Shown here one piece after another: positions 33,986 to 44,759 of a stretch of DNA of 64,000 bases (the stretch's first letter is position 1; each line of letters opens with the position of its first letter). Position numbers and translations under genes: made by a program. Location of the stretch: positions 3,968,001 through 4,032,000 of the forward strand of contig NC_031672.1 of NCBI RefSeq assembly GCF_001640025.1, written 5' to 3'. A model generated the notes under the pieces. The model searched no databases. It was not told where the DNA came from and saw nothing but the letters and a program-made list of their open reading frames with translations. Source of the stretch: Sugiyamaella lignohabitans (lineage: Eukaryota; Ascomycota; Dipodascomycetes; Dipodascales; Trichomonascaceae).

Positions 33986-36007
33986 TTAGTTTGACCTGGC
34001 CAGGAAGCTTTGGTATGCTTCTTGTGGGATTGTGACATTACCTATAGATCTCATAATCTTTTTACCTTCTTTCTGTTTTTTAAGAAGCTTCTGTCGTCTA
34101 CTGATATCAGAGGCGTGTAGTTTAGCAAGCACATCCTTACGTTTAGCCTTAATGGTTTCCCGGGCTACAATGCGGTTCCCAGCTCTTGCTTGGATAATTA
34201 CCTCAAACAGCTGAAATCGTAAGTACTGTTTGAATCTTTTTACCCATTCTTTTCCTCTGCTCTCAACTTGAGAATAATGCATAACTTGAGCCAGGGCATC
34301 TATTCCTTTGCCGTTAACAAGTAGCTCGAGCTTTACAATTTTGGATGACCGGTAACCCGCATCTTCGTAATCTAATGCAGCGTATCCTTTGGTAGTTCCT
34401 TTGAGTTTTCCAAAGAAGTCATCTACAAGATGTGATAGTGGTAATAAATATTTCACCATGGCTTGTCCAGATGAGCTGACATATGAAATCTCAACCTGTT
34501 CGCCACGATTCGCTTCACAGAGACGAACAACAGAACCGATATACTCTTGTGGCATCGTCATTAGACACTCAACGTATGGTTCCTGCAAATCTGCGACCTT
34601 ACTACTCATTTCGGATGGAGTCGGGAAATCATCTGGATTTGTAATGATGGTCTCGGTATTATCTCTCCACACAATTTTATACGGAACCGTAGGAGCAGTG
34701 ATGATGAGATTACCACCGTGTTCCCTTTCCAATCGCTCCCTGAACACAGATGCATGTAAGGTACCTAAAAACCCGAGTCTCCAACCTTGACCCAATGCAT
34801 TTGAAGCTTCTTTCTCGAGAGTGACACTTCTGTCATTCAGAGTCAATTGGCCTATGCTTTCTTCCAGTTTTTCAAAATCTGCGCCTTCAGCAGGAAATGC
34901 CCCCACAAACACCATAGGCTTTGCCTCTTCAAAACCTGGCAATGGCTCTACTTGCTCTCCCACCTTCATAAAGGTATCTCCAATGTGCGCATCTGAGCTT
35001 TTCTTCATACCAGGTACGATGTACCCAACTTGACCAGCTGAAAGATAATCCGTTGACAATCTATCCGGATACATAATTCCTACATCTCTCACATCGTACT
35101 TGAGCTTTGTATGAGCCGACATAATCTTGGTCCCACTTTTCAGCTGACCGTCGACAATATGCACAAGAAGCACTACCCCGAGGTAATTATCAAACCAGGA
35201 ATCCACTAATAAACATCTCAGTGGCTTGTTAGAATGCCCTTTTGGGGACGGAATGTTCTTCACAACAGCAGGCAGTACATTTTCCACACCAAGCCCAGTT
35301 TTTGCCGATATCTCGACTACCTTGGACGTGTCTAATTCAAACATGTTTTCAATCTGGTCCAATGCTCGAGGCACATCTGCATGTGGTAAATCAACCTTAT
35401 TGATAACGGGGACAAGTTCTAAATTCAAGCTGTAAGCGAGATAAAAGTTCGCTACTGTTTGGGCTTGGACACCTTGACTGGCATCCACTAATAGTAACGC
35501 ACCGCCACAAGAAGCATAACTTCTTGAAACTTCTTGGCGGAAATCAACATGCCCAGGTGTGTCTACCAGATGCAGCAGATAGTCGGTATCCTGGTAATTG
35601 TAAAGCATAGTACATGTTTGAGCTTTAACAGTAATTCCTCTTTCCCTTTCAACTTCCAATTTATCTAGAACCTGTTTATTGGAGCCTTGTTCGATCACTC
35701 CAGTAAGTTCGAGTAGCCGGTCACTAAGCGTGGATTTACCATGGTCGACGTGAGCCACAATTGAGAAGTTCCTATAGTTTTCCACGGGTATTGCAGCTAT
35801 GCGATCTTGCAATTCCTTAGATGCAACTCGTATCTCAGTTTTTGATAACGATTTCTGTTTAGAAACAGCAGTACTGTATTTTAGAAATTGGTGGTGTTGG
35901 GATCTATCTATCGCCTTACCGTCAAGAGATAATGCAAATGAATTGATCCATGGCTTGGACTCGGCCCTAGCACGTGTTACCCGTAGTAACCTATAAAATA
36001 TATTCAT
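33986..36007 (-). CDS. GUF1: Mitochondrial translation elongation factor 4 (Guf1/LepA)
   Basis: 673 residues. The basic presequence ([19 protein letters not shown]) is followed by the GTPase domain: G1 [10 protein letters not shown]2 [10 protein letters not shown]3 DTPGHVDF, G4 NKVD. The LepA-specific C-terminal domain contains [20 protein letters not shown] and ends [20 protein letters not shown]. In bacteria LepA/EF4 acts on stalled or aberrantly translocated ribosomes. In yeast mitochondria, Guf1 supports accurate synthesis under temperature or nutrient stress. No intron. The length is close to that of yeast Guf1 (645), with a slightly longer presequence. Confidence 0.95.
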   Translation of the reverse strand: MNIFYRLLRVTRARAESKPWINSFALSLDGKAIDRSQHHQFLKYSTAVSKQKSLSKTEIRVASKELQDRIAAIPVENYRNFSIVAHVDHGKSTLSDRLLELTGVIEQGSNKQVLDKLEVERERGITVKAQTCTMLYNYQDTDYLLHLVDTPGHVDFRQEVSRSYASCGGALLLVDASQGVQAQTVANFYLAYSLNLELVPVINKVDLPHADVPRALDQIENMFELDTSKVVEISAKTGLGVENVLPAVVKNIPSPKGHSNKPLRCLLVDSWFDNYLGVVLLVHIVDGQLKSGTKIMSAHTKLKYDVRDVGIMYPDRLSTDYLSAGQVGYIVPGMKKSSDAHIGDTFMKVGEQVEPLPGFEEAKPMVFVGAFPAEGADFEKLEESIGQLTLNDRSVTLEKEASNALGQGWRLGFLGTLHASVFRERLEREHGGNLIITAPTVPYKIVWRDNTETIITNPDDFPTPSEMSSKVADLQEPYVECLMTMPQEYIGSVVRLCEANRGEQVEISYVSSSGQAMVKYLLPLSHLVDDFFGKLKGTTKGYAALDYEDAGYRSSKIVKLELLVNGKGIDALAQVMHYSQVESRGKEWVKRFKQYLRFQLFEVIIQARAGNRIVARETIKAKRKDVLAKLHASDISRRQKLLKKQKEGKKIMRSIGNVTIPQEAYQSFLARSN

Positions 36008-36846
36008 TTTATTACCGCAAAGACATTATCAGCTATTGGTGAAGAGCTTTTGGTCAGTTTCGGGCCTGTCAAGATCAGAATTTATTTTTATGAGGTTCAT
36101 AGGTTAATCCAGATGTATATGCACGGCGTGAAAAATTTCAACCTAGTCCTCCAGCTCTTTCATATAATCAAAATCTATAGTTAATATGAATAGTAAACAT
36201 GCATATTATATCTCAAGAGCTGGTCTTCTTATTCCCTTCATTCATTCGCAGAATAACAAACGAGCTTCCTCTTATTCCCCTAGCTCTGAGTAAAAATATA
36301 AGCACATAATGCAATTTCATATCTGTTTATAAAAAATATAGCATCTACGTAATAATTATGTATCACCGTATTGTTCCAAACTCTCCGCCTAGGGTAGTTT
36401 GCACCACCTAGCAAAGGTCAGCTAGCTGAACATAAAGCGACAGATTTCTCAGAGGAGCAGGGAACGGAAGAATATCCACAGCTATTTAGGCAGGATAATC
36501 CTCAACTGACCTAGTCATAAGAAACATACCTGCAGGATATGTGTATCAAATGATCTAGTAAGCCCCGATGAAAATGATTATAATATCTAAGATAGTATAA
36601 CCTACTGATGTTGAGGAAAAAAAAAAAAAGAAGATCAAGAAAGTTGGCGAGAGCTTGAATATTTATAGTCATTGAATGCCGGGTAAGTTCTGCATATGTA
36701 GGTTAGGTACAATATGCAGACATATGGTTGATGACCAAAACTCATACTAGGTTCAAGAATATCCAGAGAAACAGAAATCAAAAGTACAAATAAATAACTT
36801 ATTACTATAAATACATCCACCTCAATCAATTTTAGATTAAGTGGTT
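36008..36846. other. Upstream region of GUF1
   Basis: 839 bases between the GUF1 start and the stop of the JmjC gene (both on the minus strand). It includes a 13-base A tract near 36617-36629. No gene is seen. Confidence 0.5.
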
Positions 36847-39660
36847 TTAATTGACATATGGTGGGGGGAATCCGTGCACATAACTTGCTTCCGATAAGCG
36901 GGAATGGTTAAAATCATAATAGCCGGGATCCATATTGAAAATCAACGGCAGAGGAAGTTGCTCAAAATTAATTAGAGTCTCAGTTACCCACACCTGAGTC
37001 CTCTCATACGTTTGATATCCGTAATGAGTAAATACACCCACGGGATGTCGACTGTCTTCAAGAAGAATGGTCAAATCTCCCTTACTCGACGGAAGGAACT
37101 GTACTTCTTCTTCACCAATTTGCACACGGCTAGTGGACACACGTTTGAAAGGCACTGATTGGCTGAGATTATTAATACAAGTCGAACGTTTACGATAATT
37201 GTACGGAGAGGCTGATATGTGAATACCAGTAGGAGGCGATAGTTTTGTAACGGACCTCTCAGGCGAGGCTCCGTTGGACAAAAAATCGATGGACATAACG
37301 TTTTCCCTCGCTGGTGTTACTAAATGAGATTGATGAGTAGGTCTAGCATGCTCAAAGTTCAGCACCCTTTCCGGTGTTTGATTCATGTCAATGACAGTCT
37401 GCCAAGGCGATTGTGTCATTATTTGACCTCTTTTCAGGTATGGCGAAGAGGGTGTCATAGGTTGTTCATTAAGTGATGTGTTCAACGCCAACGGTAGCTC
37501 TACTTTCGTGACCTGTTGTCCAGTTTGCAGGGCAGTTGGAACAACTCCAGAGTTTTCTACCTGTTCTGGTAATTTCAATTCCAAGGGCCGTTGAATCTCT
37601 GCTTTTTGCTTCTTTTTCAGCTTTTCATTCTTCTTCTGAATTCCTAATTCAAGGGCCTCTTTTCCTCCAATCGGATGTCTAATCCATTTCCAGTCTATTT
37701 CCATTATCTCGTTGCAATCTGGTAATGGCCGAATTAGGATCATGTTTTCTGATAGCAAGTTCTCTTCGACAAGACCAGCAAAAATATCACCAGACCCTAT
37801 TTGACATTGAGCAACATCACCTGGTAACAAGGTGTAGGCGTAGTTCATTGTGAATGGGTCGTTCTCAAGATCAGCAAGAGCTATTCGCTTGGGTCGATGA
37901 TGCTTACACAGAAAGTCGCGAATCTGTCCAGCATCGCCATCACTGTTGATCACTAGTACACCTGACATTTCAGCACACGTGCCATGATAAGACCGTGAAC
38001 AACTTGGAAATGAGCATTGAAAGCATGCTCCCTTGATGGAACCACAACCAAGACACTTCAGACTCCTCCTTGCCTTAGGAATATCCTCTAGCCCAACCAA
38101 TAACTCTTTGGAGGTGTTGCCAGGAGGATGTATAATATCAGTTTCAGGAATGTAATTGGCGCATATTCTATGACAGTACGCATTGTTTGGAGATCGGATT
38201 AAATCTTCGTGTGAATTTGTAATAGGACAAAGCGCACAATTCAGAACGCTAGGCAGGCCACCCATACGACGGCGTTTCGGAGACTGGGTTGTTCCATCTA
38301 TCTTGGAAGCAGCTCTAGCAGCAGCAGGAGTGTGTACAGGTTGCTTTCTTTTCCTTGGCTGAGATTGTTGCTTCTTGGGCTCATCTTGGTCAGAAGAAGC
38401 ATACGGCGGCGTGGGTAATCCAGCCACAGTGGAATGATCCTCTTCTTGACTCTCCGAACCCTCAACTTCTAATTCCATTTCATCTTCAGTGAACTCATTG
38501 TTCATATGTCTCACGAGTTGGTCAACATTTATGCCAACGGAGTCTGATATACACTCACACTTTTTAGATTGCTTGCCATAGGGAATCCAGGACTCAGTTG
38601 CAAAATTCACAGACTCTGCTACGTTATAACCATAATTAAACCCTGAATGATATCCATAAGGAAACGTAATCATGAATTCGTGTTGGTTATGAATTATCTT
38701 GTTAACTTTGATTCCGTGCTGTGCTAAGATACTCGGTGACGCATGGAATGTCTTGTGACGAAGAAATTCTTTACAGTTAGCATGCTCCTGTGGCCACATA
38801 TCTCTCATTAAATTGTAAAACTTTTCATGGTCTTCTTGTGAAATCGAATACCACTGCTTGGGAGCACCGAAGTGGATATAATTAATTGAAAACAGATCCA
38901 TATCTTCGAGATGCCAAGCGAAGGTGGCTTTCCACATTCCACAGTATAAATAAGCCGAATTGACACCAGGAATTTGAACTTTTAATTTGTTAAGAATGTT
39001 GTCAAGATGTGCAACGTTCCAAGTCTTAGTTGATTCATCGAACAAACTACCAGGCATGTCGGCCCCATACATAGGTGTACTATAAGTCAGTGATTTCCAA
39101 TAAACCTTTTCGAGCTCTTCACACCGAGACGCTGTAAACTCAGATGAGTCCATTTTATAGTCAAAGTCTTTAAACTCATCGAATTCATCATCTGATTCAG
39201 TGCTTTTGCGAATTCTGCGGTACTTCTTTGCAGAAGCAGCTATAGAATCCGCGTTCACTTTACGGCGCTGACCACGTTTGGCTGGAGGTTGGTGATCCGG
39301 CTCATCGCAAGTCCATCTCCACTCTGGTAAAGTATAAGTTCTTTTCTTCTCTACGTTTTGAAGTTTATAAAGACCAAATGTTCCATTAACATGCTGCATA
39401 ATCGGGTTCTTGATTTTTATACTCCTCAAAATGTCCTCTGTAAGGGTAGGTAAACTATCAACCCATTCCTTGGGTGGAACCACCTTTACAATGCCTTTTT
39501 CCATTCCATATTTTTCTATTTTAGAAATAAACTTGGAGAAATCAGCAAATGCACTCATAGTAGGTCGAAAAACTGGAACCCCGCCTTCCTCTTCATACCC
39601 TAAACTGGGATCAATGCTATCATCAACAGTCTCGGTTACTTCTTCACTCCTGAAACCCAT
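36847..39660 (-). CDS. JmjN/JmjC histone demethylase with extended PHD finger (KDM4/Rph1-type)
   Basis: 937 residues. JmjN is at about 28-70 (VPVFRPTMSAFADFSKFISK). JmjC is at about 190-365, with iron ligands His250 and Glu252 (FAWHLEDMD) and His338 (GYHSGFNYGYN), and 2-oxoglutarate Lys268 (GAPKQWY), so it should be active on methyl-lysine. An extended PHD finger follows at about 475-610 (CALCPITNSHEDL, CHRICANY, CLGCGSIKGACFQC, CSRSYHGTCAE). The rest is low complexity with a C-terminal conserved patch. Yeast Rph1/Gis1 keep JmjN/JmjC but have C2H2 fingers instead of this ePHD, whereas filamentous-fungal and animal KDM4 proteins have PHD modules. The expected substrate is H3K9/K36 methylation; this is by family. 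No intron. Tandem with GUF1. Confidence 0.9.
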   Translation of the reverse strand: MGFRSEEVTETVDDSIDPSLGYEEEGGVPVFRPTMSAFADFSKFISKIEKYGMEKGIVKVVPPKEWVDSLPTLTEDILRSIKIKNPIMQHVNGTFGLYKLQNVEKKRTYTLPEWRWTCDEPDHQPPAKRGQRRKVNADSIAASAKKYRRIRKSTESDDEFDEFKDFDYKMDSSEFTASRCEELEKVYWKSLTYSTPMYGADMPGSLFDESTKTWNVAHLDNILNKLKVQIPGVNSAYLYCGMWKATFAWHLEDMDLFSINYIHFGAPKQWYSISQEDHEKFYNLMRDMWPQEHANCKEFLRHKTFHASPSILAQHGIKVNKIIHNQHEFMITFPYGYHSGFNYGYNVAESVNFATESWIPYGKQSKKCECISDSVGINVDQLVRHMNNEFTEDEMELEVEGSESQEEDHSTVAGLPTPPYASSDQDEPKKQQSQPRKRKQPVHTPAAARAASKIDGTTQSPKRRRMGGLPSVLNCALCPITNSHEDLIRSPNNAYCHRICANYIPETDIIHPPGNTSKELLVGLEDIPKARRSLKCLGCGSIKGACFQCSFPSCSRSYHGTCAEMSGVLVINSDGDAGQIRDFLCKHHRPKRIALADLENDPFTMNYAYTLLPGDVAQCQIGSGDIFAGLVEENLLSENMILIRPLPDCNEIMEIDWKWIRHPIGGKEALELGIQKKNEKLKKKQKAEIQRPLELKLPEQVENSGVVPTALQTGQQVTKVELPLALNTSLNEQPMTPSSPYLKRGQIMTQSPWQTVIDMNQTPERVLNFEHARPTHQSHLVTPARENVMSIDFLSNGASPERSVTKLSPPTGIHISASPYNYRKRSTCINNLSQSVPFKRVSTSRVQIGEEEVQFLPSSKGDLTILLEDSRHPVGVFTHYGYQTYERTQVWVTETLINFEQLPLPLIFNMDPGYYDFNHSRLSEASYVHGFPPPYVN

Positions 39661-41450
39661 TTTCGATTCGTGGTAATAATATTGCCTGAAACAAAAGTAA
39701 GTTGCTAATATATCAAGGAAGATGCATATCTAGAAGACCATACCAGACCAGCCCGAGCCGATGACCAAACTAGATCTGTGCCGGTTCAAATCTTCCACTG
39801 ATATGACTAGACTCGAAAGTATTGAGATCTCAATAAGAAACCTTTCTAAAAGGTTCCTGTGGTTAACCTTGGGGTATTATAATTAGCCAAAAACCAGAAA
39901 GTGAGATTTTAATTTGTCTGACGGCGAAGTTAGTACTAATTGAAGCGTGCATTCTGTACATCAACGTGAATATCGGCTGATTGCGGTTTGTCGGTGGTTG
40001 GTTATAATATCATATTATGCATATAACCATCACCATCGGACATAACCGGTTGATTGACCCAGGCCGATTTGATCCTCGGACATTTGTACCCAGGGTTCAA
40101 TTGTAGTTATATGGAAACAGCCATAAAATAATATGAGCCAAACAAAAATATAAAACACGGGTAGTAAAATCCACGAAATTGAAAAAATGCAAGAAATGAT
40201 GAGCCTGTGGCAATTAAGCGATTATTGACTTCTGAGAAGAGCCACTCGTGCTTTAATTTTGTCGAGATATAACGCTTGCCCCTAGCATAAAGCCTGAAAA
40301 CCTGTATCTGTATATATTTATCCCATTTTGTAGAAAAGGCTGTGATTTCATCGAAAATACGATCAGCTTTTAGTGATACAATAATCCATGATTCTCAATG
40401 ACCGCCCCTAGCACATGCTTAAATGCCAAATAGAGTGGCATGACACCTTGCCCTTATCTGACTAAATCACGCGCATGAATAGAAATCGGCGGGGGTCACT
40501 CATAGGTTTAGAATACTAATACTACTTCTTTTTAAACTCTTCTACAGCTCAGATCTATCTCTACGAAGTAGAATTAACATTAATATTCGCCACTTTGTCA
40601 ATCCATCAAACCTCCGTAGACGTCCTTCTTAATGCCACGTCGGTCAGAGTCATGATGGATATTATATTCGCTTAATTCGATTATTTGTTCTGCATGCGGA
40701 GAAGTCGAAGATTACTTTTTATTGTTTAAAGCTGCCGTCAGCCAGTAAATCACTGTCATATGACCTGCAGAAATTCAGGGCAAAGCACTGACGCCTTATT
40801 GTTGATATGGGATTGCCACTCGGTGATAAACATCCTAATGTCAAACCACATGAAGAAGAAGGAGATGAGAATGGAAAACTAACCTCTAATAAATATTGCA
40901 AGTACTTTCTTTTAATAAAAGAAGCGCGTTCCAATGAGTTAAATTTCATTTTCACCCTTTCAATACGAGCTCATAGCTTAATGTTGTCTAAATAATTATC
41001 TTCTGCACAGTGCTCCACTTAAATTATTTAGATATTGGATTGCCTAAATATATCACAAAATAGGAACCTATATGCAATTTAAAATGCCTTCCTGCAAGAT
41101 ATATTCGTAGATCTGGCCAGTCATGGAAGGGTGGACGATCAGCCGACCCACTCTAACGATTTCAGATTCATGGCCATTGTTCCAGGATTATTATTTGCAA
41201 GTGAATCACACTTGCGGGTGTATTAAAACAAGAGTCAAGGTTGGTGAATCATATTGTTCTCTTCTCCTTCTCTTCGGCTAACCAGTTCATACTAATAAAA
41301 CATACGGGGTGCATTTTGGATGCATCATCCCGCATCATCACTACAGGGATAGAGCATGGTTCAAATTTATTATATAGATATAAATAATAGGACGGACGCC
41401 CAGATTCCTTCTTACACACACTTCAAATAGTAGGCCACAAAATCATCATC
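39661..41450. other. Intergenic region between the JmjC gene and the gag-like gene
   Basis: 1.79 kb, A/T-rich. The 62-codon frame at 40807-40995 begins with ATG and is partly protein-like, but matches nothing I know. A TATATAGATATAAATA-like stretch at about 41372-41387 lies 64-80 bases before the gag-like start. No LTR-like direct repeats were found by eye. Confidence 0.5.
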
Positions 41451-42095
41451 ATGAATAGCAATACTCGGTACAACCATGTTCTATTTCCAGAACCCAAGGA
41501 GGAACCAGATTCAAAAACCCCAAAATCTAAAAAGGCTACACCTGCTATTGGACCCGAGGAGGACTCCAGTTACCTTCATGCTATGAAGCTGCACAGAAGA
41601 AGTCTAGATCATACAGCCCAGCAGATTGCCCTTCTGAATGCCCAACACAACAATAATCTGTTGAAACTGAATAGAGGCTGGGAGACGAAGGTGACGCTTT
41701 ACAGGAAGGAGGTAGAACGGTATATGCGTCAAATCTATGAATGGCAGAAGACTCAGCAGCGGCAGGCAGAGATAACGAATCAACAAATGTGGTTAGTGAT
41801 TCGAGATTTACAACAACAAGTTTCTGACATGACCCATCGTGTCAGAAGTGAGGATATTGGATTAATACGATTCCACCCTGGTATGGATGCTGCTGATTTT
41901 GTTGACCGTTTTAAATTTTTCGTATCTGGCAATGACCTTCCCAATGATCCACCATTCCTGATTCGAACATTTCTTCATTTCATGGAAGGTGCTGCTTATG
42001 ATTGGGCATCTGCTGTTCTCGGAAATCCAGACAAGTTCTATGTATATCACAGGGACTTCAACAAATTTCTTCGCGACTTTATGGCCAAGTTTTAA
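41451..42095 (+). CDS. Solitary retrotransposon gag-like gene
   Basis: 214 residues. The N-terminal 30 residues are Lys/Pro-rich; residues 45-130 are a long Gln-rich coiled-coil helix (AQQIALLNAQHNNNLLKLNR, QTQQRQAEITNQQMW-like). Residues 140-214 follow the Ty3/gypsy gag capsid pattern: FHPGMDAADFVDRFKFF, then LIRTFLHFMEGAAYDWASAV, then FYVYHRDFNKFLRDFMAKF, like the Retrotrans_gag family. The frame stops directly after this domain. There is no zinc knuckle, protease or polymerase downstream, and no LTRs or primer-binding site that I can see. The frame is intact with a TATA-like element and an ATG in good context, which suggests a domesticated gag or a very degenerate element. Cellular function is unknown. 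Confidence 0.6.
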   Translation: MNSNTRYNHVLFPEPKEEPDSKTPKSKKATPAIGPEEDSSYLHAMKLHRRSLDHTAQQIALLNAQHNNNLLKLNRGWETKVTLYRKEVERYMRQIYEWQKTQQRQAEITNQQMWLVIRDLQQQVSDMTHRVRSEDIGLIRFHPGMDAADFVDRFKFFVSGNDLPNDPPFLIRTFLHFMEGAAYDWASAVLGNPDKFYVYHRDFNKFLRDFMAKF

Positions 42096-42413
42096 TTATA
42101 GAATTTCTGACAACCTATATTAGCATCCAATCATCTTTTCTTAACGTATTTATTATGAGGCAGCATAACCAATTACATGGCTCTGGTAATGCAATGCTCA
42201 GTTCTTCTCATATGCTCTCCTAATTGTTATGACTCCAATCCGTTTGTTTCTTTTTGTCTTTGATGTCTACTGAATAAACATTCTCAATTCTACTTTCTAT
42301 AGCCAGTAATTTTCTTTTCCAGAATATTCACTAGATTAAATAATATTTATATTCATGACTCGTAACGATATATATGCAAAATAAGCTCTTCGGCTTAGAT
42401 TTTTGTTCTCCTG
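42096..42413. other. Region downstream of the gag-like gene
   Basis: 318 bases, T-rich, between convergent genes. No pol remnants, polypurine tract or LTR-like sequence is evident. Confidence 0.45.
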
Positions 42414-43031
42414 TTAATGTGTTTTTTCTGGCTGCTGGAGAAGTTGTATGAGACCTTTGAGCTTCGTTTCATACAACGAATCGGCCCTACTTATGGCATC
42501 ATTTAGATTCTCTGAGTCAGCCAAAGTTCCTAACGTCTTCGCGGTATGGACATTGCGAGCCATAGTCACTGCCTCACTATTCCTGCTCAATAGAGTAATT
42601 TGAAGGCGAACCTCTTCACCATTCTCTAGATGCACCTTGTCTGTGTTGAGAAGTAGCTGTTCTAAAGGAGTCAAATCCTCTAGTTGGTGTTGTGATAAGT
42701 CAGCTAATGTCCTATGTTTGCTGATAATAGATCCATCTGCAGATACTGCTGTTGATGGTCTAGCTACAATTCTGAAAGGATCAAAAACTACTAGCCTAAG
42801 ATCTTCCAGGTATTCCTTTGTAACTGGACACCGATCTTGCTTATACTCAACGATTTTCGGCAGAGACTCTAGTTGCACATTGTCTTCGGCTCTAGAAATT
42901 GAATCAATGGAGTGTGAAAAATGCGAATATACGGCCAAGCTCTGCGAGAGACTTTTCGGCACCGGATTAAGTGTGTACCTTGCAACTACACTGTTGTTTA
43001 TAAGAGCTTTGACTGATGGGTTCCTTAGCAT
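42414..43031 (-). CDS. Hypothetical protein, probable mitochondrial presequence
   Basis: 205 residues, not recognised. The N-terminus (MLRNPSVKALINNSVVARYT) is basic and free of acids for about 40 residues, fitting a mitochondrial targeting sequence. The rest is soluble and mixed, with a basic/hydrophobic segment LEDLRLVVFDPFRIVARPS near residue 75 and helices at the C-terminus (SLYETKLKGLIQLLQQ). Codon composition is like its neighbours, and the frame is uninterrupted over 618 bases with a good ATG. It lies between the gag-like gene (convergent) and SAH1 (upstream, same strand). A fast-evolving yeast mitochondrial protein is the best guess. Confidence 0.7.
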   Translation of the reverse strand: MLRNPSVKALINNSVVARYTLNPVPKSLSQSLAVYSHFSHSIDSISRAEDNVQLESLPKIVEYKQDRCPVTKEYLEDLRLVVFDPFRIVARPSTAVSADGSIISKHRTLADLSQHQLEDLTPLEQLLLNTDKVHLENGEEVRLQITLLSRNSEAVTMARNVHTAKTLGTLADSENLNDAISRADSLYETKLKGLIQLLQQPEKTH

Positions 43032-43415
43032 GATACCTTAACCAGATAGGAAACGAAAATGAAAGAGTATGATCAGATTACTGGGGTGGTGCGAGAAATC
43101 AATCAACCGTACGGCTGTACTCAGGGGTAAAAGCTGAAAAGTTTACTGAGCAAGAGAAAACTCAGGATGCCCCATGAATCTATTCAGCTCAGAAACGAAG
43201 GAAAATATTAGATATGAAAATCCGTTGAGGAATTCTATTATTAAGTAGATTATATATCATTTTTCATTAAACCGTTGTGGTTAATTTGTCATAACAGGTA
43301 TAGATAAGTTTGTCGTATCCCGAAATAAATAGTTTAAGAGCATAAAATAAATGCAGTTGATGCATATTTACAAGTTTAGTGACGGTGTGTCATTATCGAT
43401 TGATGACAGATACGT
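43032..43415. other. SAH1 downstream region
   Basis: 384 bases between the SAH1 stop and the start of the hypothetical gene on the same strand. A/T-rich, with no further gene. It should contain the SAH1 poly(A) region and the promoter of the smaller gene. Confidence 0.5.
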
Positions 43416-44759
43416 TTAGTATCTGTAGTGGTCGGGCTTGAAAGGACCATCTTGAGAGATTCCAAGGTATTCAGATTGCTTGGAAGTCAACTTGGAGAGT
43501 TGGACACCGAGGTGGGCCAAGTGAAGACGAGCAACCTCCTCATCAAGAACCTTAGGAAGAACGTGAACACCGATCTCGAAAGGACCAGACTTTTGGAACT
43601 CGACGAACTCCTCACGGAACTCCTTGTTGTGAGCATTGAAGAGAGCGATTTGAGCCAAGACTTGGTTAGTGAAAGAACAAGACATGACAAAAGAAGAGTG
43701 ACCAGTGGCACAACCAAGGTTGACCAAACGACCCTCAGCAAGGAGGATGATGTGACGACCATTCTTCAACAAGTATCTGTCAACTTGAGGCTTGATGTTG
43801 ACAACAGATTGAGCGTTAGCCTTGATCCAAGCAACATCGATTTCGATGTCGAAGTGACCAATGTTACAAACAATGGCGTCATTGGGCATAGACTCGAAGT
43901 GCTCACCAGTGATAATATCTCTGCAACCAGTGGTAGTGACAAAGATTTGGCCAACCTTGGCAGCCTCCTCCATGGTCACAACTTGGTAACCAGAGACAGC
44001 AGCTTGAAGAGCGTTGATAGGGTCAATCTCAGTGACAAGGACACGGGCACCCATGCTGTGGAGAGCCATGGCACAACCCTTACCAACATCACCGTAACCA
44101 CCAACAACAGCGACCTTACCAGCAATCATGACATCGGTGGCACGCTTGATACCATCGACAAGAGACTCACGACATCCATAAAGGTTATCGAACTTGGACT
44201 TGGTAACAGAGTCGTTAACATTGATGGCAGGAACCTTCAATTGTCCACTGGAGAACATCTTGTACAAGTGGTGGACACCAGTAGTGGTCTCCTCGGACAA
44301 ACCGAAACAGCCCTCCAACATCTCAGGGTACTTGTCGTGGACCAAAGAAGTCAAATCACCACCATCATCCAAGATGAGGTTCAACTTCTTACCGTCCTTG
44401 AAAGCCTTCAATTGTTGCTCAATACACCAGAGGTACTCCTCCTCAGTCTCACCCTTCCAGGCGAAGACAGGAACACCAGTAGCAGCAATGGCAGCAGCAG
44501 CGTGGTCTTGAGTAGAGAAAATGTTACAAGAAGACCAAGTGACCTCAGCACCAAGAGCAGTCAAAGTCTCGATGAGAACAGCGGTTTGGATGGTCATGTG
44601 CAAACAACCAGCAATTCTAGCACCCTTAAGAGGTTGGACCTTGGCGTACTTCTTTCTGGTCTCAATGAGACCAGGCATCTCATTCTCAGCGAGTTCAATT
44701 TCCTTTCTACCGAAAGCAGCCAAGCTGATATCAGCGACCTTGTAGTTGACAGCAGACAT
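43416..44759 (-). CDS. SAH1: S-adenosyl-L-homocysteine hydrolase
   Basis: 447 residues, the usual eukaryotic length (yeast 449). It hydrolyses S-adenosylhomocysteine to adenosine and homocysteine, which keeps methylation reactions running. NAD-binding [15 protein letters not shown] and [14 protein letters not shown] are visible, together with [23 protein letters not shown] and the C-terminal [10 protein letters not shown]. Its codons are strikingly biased (AAG, GGT/TTG/GCC-rich), as in a highly expressed gene; that bias also leaves a stop-free frame on the opposite strand over almost the whole gene. A TATA box and a 17-base T tract precede the start. It links to the methionine/adenine metabolism also represented by ADE12 and the sulfur-type genes in this window. 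Confidence 0.97.
   Translation of the reverse strand: MSAVNYKVADISLAAFGRKEIELAENEMPGLIETRKKYAKVQPLKGARIAGCLHMTIQTAVLIETLTALGAEVTWSSCNIFSTQDHAAAAIAATGVPVFAWKGETEEEYLWCIEQQLKAFKDGKKLNLILDDGGDLTSLVHDKYPEMLEGCFGLSEETTTGVHHLYKMFSSGQLKVPAINVNDSVTKSKFDNLYGCRESLVDGIKRATDVMIAGKVAVVGGYGDVGKGCAMALHSMGARVLVTEIDPINALQAAVSGYQVVTMEEAAKVGQIFVTTTGCRDIITGEHFESMPNDAIVCNIGHFDIEIDVAWIKANAQSVVNIKPQVDRYLLKNGRHIILLAEGRLVNLGCATGHSSFVMSCSFTNQVLAQIALFNAHNKEFREEFVEFQKSGPFEIGVHVLPKVLDEEVARLHLAHLGVQLSKLTSKQSEYLGISQDGPFKPDHYRY

Noticed and set aside
40807..40995. 62-codon frame starting MGLPLGDKHPNVKP
   Set aside because: The first 25 codons look protein-like but the rest do not. No homology recognised and an overlapping antisense frame has equal length.
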